Shown here piece by piece: positions 8,997 through 16,594 of a stretch of 64,000 nucleotides of DNA. The notes beneath the pieces were generated by a model. It did not search any database and was not told where the DNA came from. It saw only the letters and a list, made by a program, of their open reading frames with translations. Numbering within the stretch: position 1 is the first letter of the stretch; every line of letters begins with the position of its first letter. Source of the DNA: Terriglobia bacterium (GTDB lineage Bacteria; Acidobacteriota; Terriglobia; Terriglobales; Acidobacteriaceae). The DNA lies in assembly GCA_020073565.1 (NCBI GenBank), contig JAIQEY010000016.1, positions 1 to 64,000 on the forward strand, written 5' to 3'. The translations under genes were made by a program, and so were the position numbers.

Positions 8997-10286
8997 CTAT
9001 GCCCGGACCTCGGCTTGCGCACGCGCCCGCCGCTCGGCATACAAAGGGAACTCTTCGGCCAGCTGCAGAACTTCCTTCCGAATCTTTGCCAGCACCGCCG
9101 CATCCGTCCGGTGATTCAGCGCGTCTGCGATCCAGCGCCCGATCTGCCGCATCTCCTCCTCTTTCATGCCGCGGGTCGTCATCGCCGGAGTGCCAATCCG
9201 AATACCGCTCGGCTTCATCGGCGGATTCGTATCGAAGGGAATTGCGTTCTTGTTGACGGTGATCGCCGCCTCGCCCAGTGCCTTCTCCGCTTCACTCCCC
9301 AGCATGCCTTTCGAAAACACGTCGACGAGCATCAGGTGCGTGTCGGTTCCGCCGGAGATGACCCGGAAGCCCTCCGCCGCCACTGTCTCGGCCAAAACTT
9401 TGGCGTTGGCCACGATCTGCCGCGCATAGTCCTTGAAACTCGGCTGCAAGGCCTCATGGAAGCACACGGCCTTGGCGGCGATGATGTGTACCAGGGGGCC
9501 GCCCTGCATGCCCGGAAATACCGTCTTATCGATCGGAGCAGCGAACTCCTGTTTGCTCAGAATCATTCCCGCTCGCGGCCCGCGCAGCGTTTTGTGCGTG
9601 GTCGAGGTCACAATCTGCGCGTGCGGCACGGGTGACGGATGCACCCCGCCCGCCACCAGCCCGGCAAAGTGCGCCATATCCACGAGATAGATTGCGCCCA
9701 CTTTATCGGCAATCTGGCGCATGCGCGCAAAATCAATGATGCGGGGATACGCGCTCCCGCCGCCAATAATCAGCTTTGGACGCTCTTTCTCCGCAACCTT
9801 CTCCAGGTCGTCGTAGTCAATCGTCTCGGTTTCTTTCGTGACGCCGTAAGGAATGATCTTGTAGGTCTTGCCCGAGAAGTTCAGAGGATGCCCGTGCGTG
9901 AGGTGCCCGCCGTGAGCAAGATTCAAGCCCAGAATCGTGTCGCCCGGCTGTATCACCGCGGCATAAGCGGCCTGATTCGCCTGCGATCCCGAGTGCGGCT
10001 GCACATTCGCATGCTGCGCGCCGAACAACTTCTTCGCGCGCTCGCGGGCCAGTTCTTCCACCACGTCGGTAAACTCACATCCGCCGTAATACCGTTTGCC
10101 CGGATACCCTTCCGCATACTTGTTGGTGAACACCGACCCCGCGGCTTCCAGCACCGCCTCGCTCACAAAATTTTCCGAGGCGATCAGCTCCAGCCCTTCA
10201 TGCTGGCGGCGAGTTTCGTTGTCAATGGCAGCGGCAATCTGCGGATCGACTTCATACAGCGGACGGGACATCGAGGAATTTTTCAT
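8997..10286 (-). CDS. glyA: Serine hydroxymethyltransferase
   Basis: This PLP enzyme converts serine and tetrahydrofolate to glycine and 5,10-methylene-tetrahydrofolate, the main cellular source of one-carbon units. The 429-residue length is typical. Visible family signatures are [13 protein letters not shown] near residue 35, [11 protein letters not shown], and the PLP-binding lysine in [13 protein letters not shown] near residue 229. Two possible starts exist: ATG at 10286, or ATG five codons later at 10271, which gives a more usual N-terminus. A TAAAAT hexamer lies about 20 bp upstream of the longer start. Another folate gene in the window is folK at 29.4 kb. Confidence 0.97.
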   Translation of the reverse strand: MKNSSMSRPLYEVDPQIAAAIDNETRRQHEGLELIASENFVSEAVLEAAGSVFTNKYAEGYPGKRYYGGCEFTDVVEELARERAKKLFGAQHANVQPHSGSQANQAAYAAVIQPGDTILGLNLAHGGHLTHGHPLNFSGKTYKIIPYGVTKETETIDYDDLEKVAEKERPKLIIGGGSAYPRIIDFARMRQIADKVGAIYLVDMAHFAGLVAGGVHPSPVPHAQIVTSTTHKTLRGPRAGMILSKQEFAAPIDKTVFPGMQGGPLVHIIAAKAVCFHEALQPSFKDYARQIVANAKVLAETVAAEGFRVISGGTDTHLMLVDVFSKGMLGSEAEKALGEAAITVNKNAIPFDTNPPMKPSGIRIGTPAMTTRGMKEEEMRQIGRWIADALNHRTDAAVLAKIRKEVLQLAEEFPLYAERRARAQAEVRA

Positions 10287-10332
10287 AGTGGGGTACCGGA
10301 AGCTATTTTACCCGGATGCACCGGCAACATGT

Positions 10333-10355
10333 AGCGCGGACACTCCTGTCCGTGC
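10333..10355. repeat. Short palindrome GCGCGGACA...TGTCCGTGC
   Basis: An imperfect palindrome upstream of glyA. A near-identical copy (GCGCGGACATTCCTGTCCGC) lies downstream of glnA at 32250-32271, so this is a dispersed REP-like unit. Confidence 0.65.
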
Positions 10356-10451
10356 AAAGCTGCGACCTTTCAGAAATGGGGAACTCCTCCAAGGAATTGT
10401 GTTTGGAAGGGTCGTGCACCCCGGGCCATATTTCGACATGCGCAATCCAAG

Positions 10452-11735
10452 CTATCGAAAAGATGCGAACGCATAGGCCAAGTTCAATGGCAAAGTCCAC
10501 GGCAGTCCGACTGGAGAGCGCGACAAGCGCTTTCCGATGCTTCTCCACGAGTAGAAGCGGTGGTTCGCATACTGGTAACCGGCCAGAAGTTCCGCCGGGC
10601 TCATCAGTCTGGGCCGGAAGACCACGTCGGCCCGCCCGTTGTACTTGCTCCAGTCGTGCGTCAGGATCCGGCCCTCTACCTCCAGACGTCGGTATAGTCG
10701 GGTCCCGGGGAACGGAGTCAGGATGTTGAACGTCGCATTCTGTACACCGGCTGCCTCAAGGAAGTCCAGCGTTTCGCGGAAGATCGCCGGTTGATCGTGA
10801 TCGAAGCCGAAAACGATGCCCGCCTGCACCGCGATGCCATGGGATTGGATCCGCTCAATCGCCCGCTCGTAGTCAGACACGCGGTTGAACCCCTTGTGCA
10901 CTTCATCCATGCTTCCTTGCGAGATCGATTCCAGCCCGACGAACAGTTGCTTGCAGCCGCTTCTCGAAGCCAACTCCAGGAACTCGTCGTCCTGCGCCGC
11001 TTGGATGCTCGTCTGACTGCTCCACCATTTGCAATGGGGGGTGAGCGCCCGGAAAAGCATCTTGGCATAATCCATGTCGCTGGCGATGTTGTCATCCCAC
11101 AGGATGATCACCTTCCCGGGGAAAGAGCCATATTCTTCTGCGACCGCCTCGACTGGCCGCTTGCGTACACAACTCTGGTACATCACTGCAAGCGTGCAAA
11201 AATCGCAACGGTATGGGCAGCCGCGCGTGGCAAACAGGACTCCGCTCGTATGGTCGCGCCGGTGAAACAGATCTTTCCGCGCCATCGGAGCATGTTCCAG
11301 ACTCGGAGGTTCTGTGGAGCAGTACCTCTCAGCGTACCGTCCCAACTCAAACTCGTGCAGGAATCGCGGCCAGTTTGATTCCGCCTCTCCAACGAAGATG
11401 ACGTCCGCGTGTTCCTGCGCCTCATCCGGCATCAGCGTCACATGGGGTCCGCCCAAGGCCACAGGAACTCGGCGCTGCCGGAACTGGTCCGCCATAGCAT
11501 ACGCGTGCGGCGCACTCGGGGTGTGGAAGGTGATCGCCACCAAGTCTGCTTCGATTTCAAAATCGACGGGCCTCACCACTTCATCGACGTGCAGCGCCGT
11601 CCAATGCGGAGGCGCGAAGGCGGCAAGATACGGCATGGTGATCTGCTGGAAGTTCAGGACGCGGGAACGCCGTACTCTTTGGATCTCCGGTGCGGAAGCG
11701 GTAATCAGAAGGACGGTTGGCACAGAGGTCGGCAC
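10452..11735 (-). CDS. Cobalamin-binding radical SAM protein (BchE/P-methylase class)
   Basis: A 427-residue enzyme with an N-terminal B12-binding-like Rossmann domain (about 5-145; ADLVAITFHT and VALGGPHVTLMP) followed by a radical SAM TIM barrel. The [4Fe-4S] cysteines are in GCPYRCDFC near residues 172-180, the canonical Cx3Cx2C. The C-terminal stretch with PFPGTRLYRRL is typical of this class. Members methylate unreactive carbons or rearrange rings in lipids, tetrapyrroles and secondary metabolites. Hopanoid enzymes HpnP and HpnJ belong to the same superfamily, and hpnI is 5.5 kb away, but this is only suggestive. The likely start is GTG at 11735; a second GTG four codons in is possible. 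Confidence 0.85.
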   Translation of the reverse strand: MPTSVPTVLLITASAPEIQRVRRSRVLNFQQITMPYLAAFAPPHWTALHVDEVVRPVDFEIEADLVAITFHTPSAPHAYAMADQFRQRRVPVALGGPHVTLMPDEAQEHADVIFVGEAESNWPRFLHEFELGRYAERYCSTEPPSLEHAPMARKDLFHRRDHTSGVLFATRGCPYRCDFCTLAVMYQSCVRKRPVEAVAEEYGSFPGKVIILWDDNIASDMDYAKMLFRALTPHCKWWSSQTSIQAAQDDEFLELASRSGCKQLFVGLESISQGSMDEVHKGFNRVSDYERAIERIQSHGIAVQAGIVFGFDHDQPAIFRETLDFLEAAGVQNATFNILTPFPGTRLYRRLEVEGRILTHDWSKYNGRADVVFRPRLMSPAELLAGYQYANHRFYSWRSIGKRLSRSPVGLPWTLPLNLAYAFASFR

Positions 11736-11927
11736 GTGCTCAGGGACGTCTCCGTCTGCAGCTTACATCCATTCCGAATGGATTTCAGGCCGGTAGACGA
11801 GCTTAATCGTGGCGTCTTGATAATAAATGCGCTAAGAAGACCTGCGAAGAAGGTCCTGAGCCGGAGCATCCCATTGCTGCTGCACGAGGGCATGATCTCG
11901 CTCATTGATCAGATGAGAAGACCAGTC

Positions 11928-13043
11928 TCAGTCGAACGCTGTCCGAAGAAAGCTCGCCAGGTGCCAGCCGTCCAGATAGTTGTAGGGGAACTCGCCCATC
12001 GAATAGTGGCCGCAGGGCAGCACGACCACTTGATGATTCAGTTCGTGTTTTTCGAACTCCGCGACCACCTGCCGGGAAAACTCCGGCAGAAAGGTCAGGT
12101 CATACTTGGCGTAGATCACCAGCGACTTCCGCGCCCAGCGTGAGAACTTGTCGAAATAGACCATCGGACTGACCGCCCGCCACACGCGCCGCAGGTCGTC
12201 CACCCCGATCGCCGTTTCCAGGCCCTCGCGAATGTGCCGGGTCGACTGTCCGTGCCACACCACATCGGCAAAATAGGTGGAAGCGTGATTGAAGGCCGCC
12301 ACCCGAATCCGCGGATCGTGCGCAGTAGCGATGAACGCATAGCACGAACCGAGACTCGTTCCGACAATCCCCAGCCGGTTATAGCCCTGCGCCTCCAACC
12401 AGTCGAGGCAACAGCGCGCGTCAATCACGCCCTGGCGCACCGAGTCGATGGTCCGTCCAATGTTGGCTGAGACGGCGTAGTCCGCGCGGTGGACACCAGC
12501 CGGACGCCGGATGTCGTGGTACGGCATGCTGAGCCGCAAGACCGCGATCCCCAGCCAATTCAAAATCCGGCACAGGCTGTTGTACGCCAACCCGTCCGCG
12601 TTCCAATGAGGAAGTACGACCACCGCGCGGCGTCCACGCGCCGGAAACCAGCGCACATTCACCAGGTTGTTTTCCGGAAACGGAGTTGCGACCGGCGAAG
12701 TGAAGCGTAGAAACTCAGCGTACGTTCCGCGAACCTTCTCTTCCAGCTTCGGATCGGGAACCTCTCGCGTGCTGAACACCTGCACCTCACGACGTTCCAG
12801 CCTGAAGTCGGCCGGCTTCTGGTACGAGTAGAAATCGTCGCTGTTCTGAATGATGCGGTCGTTGAAGCGGCCGAAAAATTCAATCAGCTCGCGGGCAGAG
12901 TCGCCGCTCGGACCTCCATTGCGGCCCGGCCAGCCCGCGGTCCACTCCAGACCCCAGTCCAGCGGACGCACCACGCGGTTGTTGTCCACCGACGTGAGCC
13001 GGGTCTCCCAATCGTGCATCCATCGGCCGTAGCGAGAGTGCAT
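11928..13043 (-). CDS. Alpha/beta hydrolase (esterase-like)
   Basis: A protein of about 371 residues with an alpha/beta-hydrolase core. The nucleophile elbow is GTSLGS near residue 228, the acid is likely in YAKYDLTF and the histidine in LPCGHYSMGE near the C-terminus. The family includes acetyl-xylan and cephalosporin deacetylase-like esterases; the substrate is unknown. I chose ATG 13043 rather than 13079 because AGG lies 6 nt before it (AGGTTAAGAATG) and the upstream residues look non-coding. There is no clear signal peptide. The radical SAM gene follows 192 bp downstream on the same strand. Confidence 0.8.
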   Translation of the reverse strand: MHSRYGRWMHDWETRLTSVDNNRVVRPLDWGLEWTAGWPGRNGGPSGDSARELIEFFGRFNDRIIQNSDDFYSYQKPADFRLERREVQVFSTREVPDPKLEEKVRGTYAEFLRFTSPVATPFPENNLVNVRWFPARGRRAVVVLPHWNADGLAYNSLCRILNWLGIAVLRLSMPYHDIRRPAGVHRADYAVSANIGRTIDSVRQGVIDARCCLDWLEAQGYNRLGIVGTSLGSCYAFIATAHDPRIRVAAFNHASTYFADVVWHGQSTRHIREGLETAIGVDDLRRVWRAVSPMVYFDKFSRWARKSLVIYAKYDLTFLPEFSRQVVAEFEKHELNHQVVVLPCGHYSMGEFPYNYLDGWHLASFLRTAFD

Positions 13044-13111
13044 TCTTAACCTAAGGAATACAGCAGAACAACCCGACAAAGCGAATCAGGTCAGCCCAAC
13101 AGCAGGAATTT

Positions 13112-13257
13112 AGCACTCAGCAGTCAGCACTCAGCATTCAGTAGTTGGGAGTTGGTTCGCTACGCCAAGATCCAATCTCGGCGCACAAATGCTGAGAGCC
13201 AATTGCCAAATGCCAAGTGATGTGGCTGAATGCTGACTGCTGAGTGCTGACGGCTCA
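13112..13257. repeat. Inverted pair of GCACTCAGCAGTCAGC-type repeats
   Basis: The left arm at 13112-13144 (CACTCAGCAGTCAGCACTC...) is matched in reverse complement by 13225-13257 (GCTGACTGCTGAGTGCTGAC). Together they could form a long imperfect hairpin. The right arm runs into the stop codon of alr, so it may also act in 3'-end formation. Confidence 0.75.
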
Positions 13258-14439
13258 GAGGTACACGCGCGGTACCCTCTGCGACAAGCCACACAGAATC
13301 TCGTAAGGCACAGTCTCGCAGAGTCGCGCCACCTCCACAGCGTCTACGCTTTTGCCGCCGCTTTCGCCGATCAGGACGACTTCATCTCCCACCGCGACTC
13401 CGGGAATGTGGCCGACGTCGACGATCGTCAGGTCCATCGAAACACGTCCTACCACCGGAGCGTATTCGCCGCGCACGATCACGCGTCCGCGATTCGAAAG
13501 CAGGCGCGGATATCCGTCCGCATAACCCACTGGAAGCACGGCGACGCGACTGCGTTTCTTGGTCACGTACGTTCCCATGTAGCCGACCGCTTGCCCGGGC
13601 GCAATGTCTTTGACCGTGAGCACGCGCGTTTTCCAGGAGAGAACGGGGCGCAGGGGCAGCGGCGCAGAGTCCGCTGCGTGATCGGCACGCACGATGGGCA
13701 GCGAATACCCGTAGAGCGCGATCCCTGGGCGCACCATCGTCTTCCACGACTCCGGCCTCGCACTCATCGCAGCTGAGTTCGCCATGTGCACAAGGGGCGG
13801 GAAAAATTCATAGCTACGCAGAATAGCCAGTCCTTCTTCGAAATTCTTTGTCTGACGCACTGCATCATCGGCGTCGAGCACTTCGGCCGAGGCAAAGTGT
13901 GTGCTCACGCCTTCCAGCTGCAGGTGCTGGCAGGAAGCGAACTTCTCGCAGAACCGTGGCAGCGCTTCTTTCGAGGAGCCGAGACGGTTCATGCCCGTGT
14001 CGAGTTTCAGGTGTACGGATAGAACGATTTTTCGTTTTGCGGCGGCCCGCTCCAGGCGTTCGATGTGCCACGGCTCCCAAACCGTGGGTGTAAGATTCTG
14101 CGCGGCGATCCCTTCTTCCTCGCCCTTCCAGATCCCTGTCATCAGAAGGATCCGAGTTCCGATTCCGGCGCCGCGCAGGGCCACACCTTCGTTCGCGTCG
14201 GTGACGCCCAACCAGGTGGCGCCCTCCGATTCAAGCGCGCGGGCGCACTCGACTGCGCCGTGGCCATATCCGTCGGCTTTGACGACGGCGCACACCGCAA
14301 CGCTTTCGCCGACATGCTTGCGCACCGCGCGAAAGTTGGCGGCGAGGGCCGCCAGCGAGACTTCGGCCCAGGTGCGGCCATCGAGAATCAGCGTGCGCCG
14401 TTCGGGTGTCTGCAAGCGATCAAGGCGACGGGAAGTCAC
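13255..14439 (-). CDS. alr: Alanine racemase
   Basis: This PLP enzyme makes D-alanine for peptidoglycan. The 394-residue protein has the cofactor lysine in VVKADGYGHGA near residue 52 and the second catalytic tyrosine in the AVGYMGTY...PVGYADGYPR region. It has a 15-20 residue N-terminal extension compared with short family members. Translation probably starts at the GTG at 14439, because a TATAAT at 14448-14453 is only 8 nt upstream and would yield a leaderless message. The stop codon lies inside one arm of an inverted repeat. Confidence 0.95.
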   Translation of the reverse strand: MTSRRLDRLQTPERRTLILDGRTWAEVSLAALAANFRAVRKHVGESVAVCAVVKADGYGHGAVECARALESEGATWLGVTDANEGVALRGAGIGTRILLMTGIWKGEEEGIAAQNLTPTVWEPWHIERLERAAAKRKIVLSVHLKLDTGMNRLGSSKEALPRFCEKFASCQHLQLEGVSTHFASAEVLDADDAVRQTKNFEEGLAILRSYEFFPPLVHMANSAAMSARPESWKTMVRPGIALYGYSLPIVRADHAADSAPLPLRPVLSWKTRVLTVKDIAPGQAVGYMGTYVTKKRSRVAVLPVGYADGYPRLLSNRGRVIVRGEYAPVVGRVSMDLTIVDVGHIPGVAVGDEVVLIGESGGKSVDAVEVARLCETVPYEILCGLSQRVPRVYL

Positions 14440-14447
14440 TGAAGCCG

Positions 14448-14453
14448 ATTATA
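14448..14453 (-). promoter_or_regulatory. TATAAT box 8 nt before alr
   Basis: A perfect -10 hexamer on the minus strand sits 8 nt upstream of the alr GTG, so the transcript would begin at or next to the start codon. No good -35 is visible. Confidence 0.55.
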
Positions 14454-14485
14454 GCGATCACCTCTTCGATAAGTGCTGACAAACC

Positions 14486-14595
14486 AGAAGAGGTCAGAGG
14501 TGAGAGGTCAGATTGCAGAAGTAAAGTCGTTCTGAAGCGGGCTCCTGCACGTTGGTCTTCACCTCTGCAATCCAGCCTCTGACCTCTGACCTTCT
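14486..14595. repeat. Inverted repeat between alr and the TonB-family gene
   Basis: The left arm 14486-14521 (AGAAGAGGTCAGAGGTGAGA...) is complementary to the right arm 14557-14595 (...CCTCTGACCTCTGACCTTCT). About 35 nt separate them. It lies between the TonB-family stop and the alr start and could end transcription from the former. Confidence 0.75.
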
Positions 14596-15318
14596 CTAGC
14601 TTCCCGAAAGAATGAAGTTCACCGTGATTTCGGTCTCGATTTCGATGGGTTCGTCGTTCAGCATGTACGGTCGATAGCGCCATTGCCGGACCGCATTGAT
14701 CGCTGCAGGGACGAGCATCGGATGTCCGCGCAGTGCCACGAGGTTCTCGATCGTCCCAGCCTTGCTGATGATGGCCCGCAACTCTACCGCGCCCTGAATG
14801 CGAGCTTGCCGCGCCAGCGGCGGGTAGGTTGGCTGCACGCGATAGATGAGGTTGCCTTCCGCCCAATGCGAGACTCTGATCGGATGCGTGGACGCAGGAG
14901 GAGGTGGTGGCGACACGATTTCGACGCCGTTGCCGATGGATTTGTAAATTCCACCACGTCCGCGAACGCCCGTTCCTCCTATCACGCTCCCTTCATCAAT
15001 ATCTGGCGCCGATGCCACCGGCTGCTCGTTGAGGACCGCAATTGTCGGCGGGATCGTTGGCGGTTGCATGAGGTGAGTTCCGCTGAGATTGGTTGATTGG
15101 ATTGGTTGTCGTTGCCCGGTTGCTGGGGGTGTAGGCGCCGGCATTGCCGCAGGAACCGGCAGCGGCTCGAACCACTGCAGCTTTGGCGGTCCTTGAATCG
15201 TGAAAACGGGAATCAGCAGCAACAGGCTCAACGCCATGGCCTGAAAGCCAAGCGATGCGAGCGTGGTCCAGCCTCTGCGGGCAGACCGGTCCCAGGTGCT
15301 TTCCAAGGTATTGAACAT
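14596..15318 (-). CDS. TonB-family energy transducer
   Basis: A 240-residue protein with one membrane helix (about 21-45), a Pro-rich periplasmic spacer (about 50-110) and a C-terminal TonB domain with GAVELRAIISKAGTIENL and VRQWRYRP. TonB links the proton-motive force through ExbB/ExbD to outer-membrane receptors. No exbB or exbD is in the window. Skp and a TonB-dependent receptor lie just upstream on the same strand, so this protein may serve that receptor. The gap to skp contains a hairpin, suggesting its own promoter. Confidence 0.85.
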   Translation of the reverse strand: MFNTLESTWDRSARRGWTTLASLGFQAMALSLLLLIPVFTIQGPPKLQWFEPLPVPAAMPAPTPPATGQRQPIQSTNLSGTHLMQPPTIPPTIAVLNEQPVASAPDIDEGSVIGGTGVRGRGGIYKSIGNGVEIVSPPPPPASTHPIRVSHWAEGNLIYRVQPTYPPLARQARIQGAVELRAIISKAGTIENLVALRGHPMLVPAAINAVRQWRYRPYMLNDEPIEIETEITVNFILSGS

Positions 15319-15401
15319 GGTGTCCTCCGGACGGGCCCGTTATCCCTACAGACACCTTGGGAAGCGAATTTGCTCCTCAACGATTCGGGAGGAACGATTT
15401 G

Positions 15402-15430
15402 AAGAAAAGGCCGCGATTTTATGCGGCCTT
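15402..15430 (-). terminator. Hairpin terminator after skp
   Basis: On the minus strand AAAGGCCGC and GCGGCCTTT form a 9-bp stem around ATAAAATC, followed by TTCTT. It lies 30 nt past the skp stop and is a plausible rho-independent terminator with a short U-tract. Confidence 0.65.
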
Positions 15431-15459
15431 TGGGAACTTTGTCGAGGTTGCCGGTGTCG

Positions 15460-16188
15460 CTATTGGGACGGCGGCTTGGTGGCGGGCGGAGCCGCGGGCT
15501 TGGTGGCGGGCGTCGCCGCGGGCTTGGTCGCGCCAGGACCGGCGGGCTTCGTTGCCGGCTTCGCAGCTGCGCTGCCAGGGGCGGGCGCGGCCACGCCGGA
15601 CTGCACGTTGTAGGCTTCAATGATCGGCTGCGTGATGTCGACCGACTGTCCGTACCAGATCACCGGACCACGGGGCCATTGCTGCGATGTATCGATGATG
15701 ATGCCGTAGCCATTTTCGCCGGCGTACTTCACGATCATGGGAGCCATCTTGGTCAGGATGCGATTGCCGATCTCGCCCTGTTGGCCCTGGAATTCCTCCT
15801 GCGCGTCTTGCGAGGTGCGCTCGAAGCTTTTCTGCTTGCTTTCGATCTGCTTGACGAGGGTGGCCTTCGCGTCGTCGTTCATTTTGTCGCCCTGCGTGCT
15901 GAGCTGTTTCTTGAGGTTCTCGATTTCGTCGCTCAAGCCCTTCAGTTCGGACTGCTTGGGCTCGAACTTTTTGCTCAGCGCGTCGAAATCACGGCGCCCT
16001 TCGTTGGAGGCAAAGATTGCCTGTTCAATGTTGATGGTGCCCACTTTGGTGCCGGTGGCAGCCGCGGCAGAAGAGGGGGTGGTTGGTGCGCCGGCAGCAG
16101 CGCCCGCGGCGGGGGCGGCTTGAGCGACAGCCATGAGCGAGAGACCGAATACCGTAGCCAGAGAAATTCGCGCGAACTTGCTGATCAT
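15460..16188 (-). CDS. skp: Periplasmic OmpH/Skp-like chaperone with Ala/Pro/Lys-rich tail
   Basis: Skp holds unfolded outer-membrane proteins in the periplasm. The protein (242 aa) begins with a signal peptide (MISKFARISLATVFGLSLMA, cleavage near AQA), then an Ala/Thr-rich linker, then the core VGTINIEQAIFASNEGRRDF and a long coiled coil (about 65-150) that forms the tentacles. It ends in an unusual low-complexity tail of about 45 residues with repeated PATKPA-like units that ordinary Skp lacks. The tail could anchor the protein to the cell wall or make it sticky. Its neighbour upstream is a TonB-dependent receptor, a possible client. Confidence 0.85.
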   Translation of the reverse strand: MISKFARISLATVFGLSLMAVAQAAPAAGAAAGAPTTPSSAAAATGTKVGTINIEQAIFASNEGRRDFDALSKKFEPKQSELKGLSDEIENLKKQLSTQGDKMNDDAKATLVKQIESKQKSFERTSQDAQEEFQGQQGEIGNRILTKMAPMIVKYAGENGYGIIIDTSQQWPRGPVIWYGQSVDITQPIIEAYNVQSGVAAPAPGSAAAKPATKPAGPGATKPAATPATKPAAPPATKPPSQ

Positions 16189-16594
16189 TGGATCCTTTGG
16201 ACTCCTTCGGATTTGTTTCGGAACAGCTGGATGCTCCCAGCTCGCTGGGCTCTACGAACTGATCGCAACCGGCCTATCAGACCTCCGCAGCGAGCGCGGA
16301 AGGCGCATACCTCGCCCGGTTCTTCACGCCGAACCTCAAGCGTGGTGATCACCCACAGTGCCAGTATCAGGGTGTGGACGGCTCCGATTATACGGAGCGC
16401 TTGGGAAGAGCGTCAAACGGGAAGAGCAGGTCCCAGGTCGCAGGTTTCAGGTCTCAGGAAAACCGGGCTACGATTGTGGTCTCGCTCTCGTTCGCGGGCT
16501 TCTTCCTGGACTAGCACTGCTTGCTACCGGGGTGGCCCACCCTTCTCTTGATCGTTTGGAATCATGGTGTTAGGTCGGGAGACCCCGGCGCACT
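16189..16594. other. Intergenic region between the TonB-dependent receptor and skp
   Basis: I see no gene here. It holds a GGTCTCAGG-type repeat (16427-16458) and a small palindrome GGGTGGCCCACCC (16530-16542). The skp promoter should lie in the part next to 16188 but no convincing hexamers stand out. Confidence 0.5.
16427..16458. repeat. GGTCTCAGG-type dispersed repeat
   Basis: Contains four degenerate copies of CAGGTCYCAGG in a row. It belongs to the same family as the arms at 1140-1265 and the copy at 29885-29906. Confidence 0.7.
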
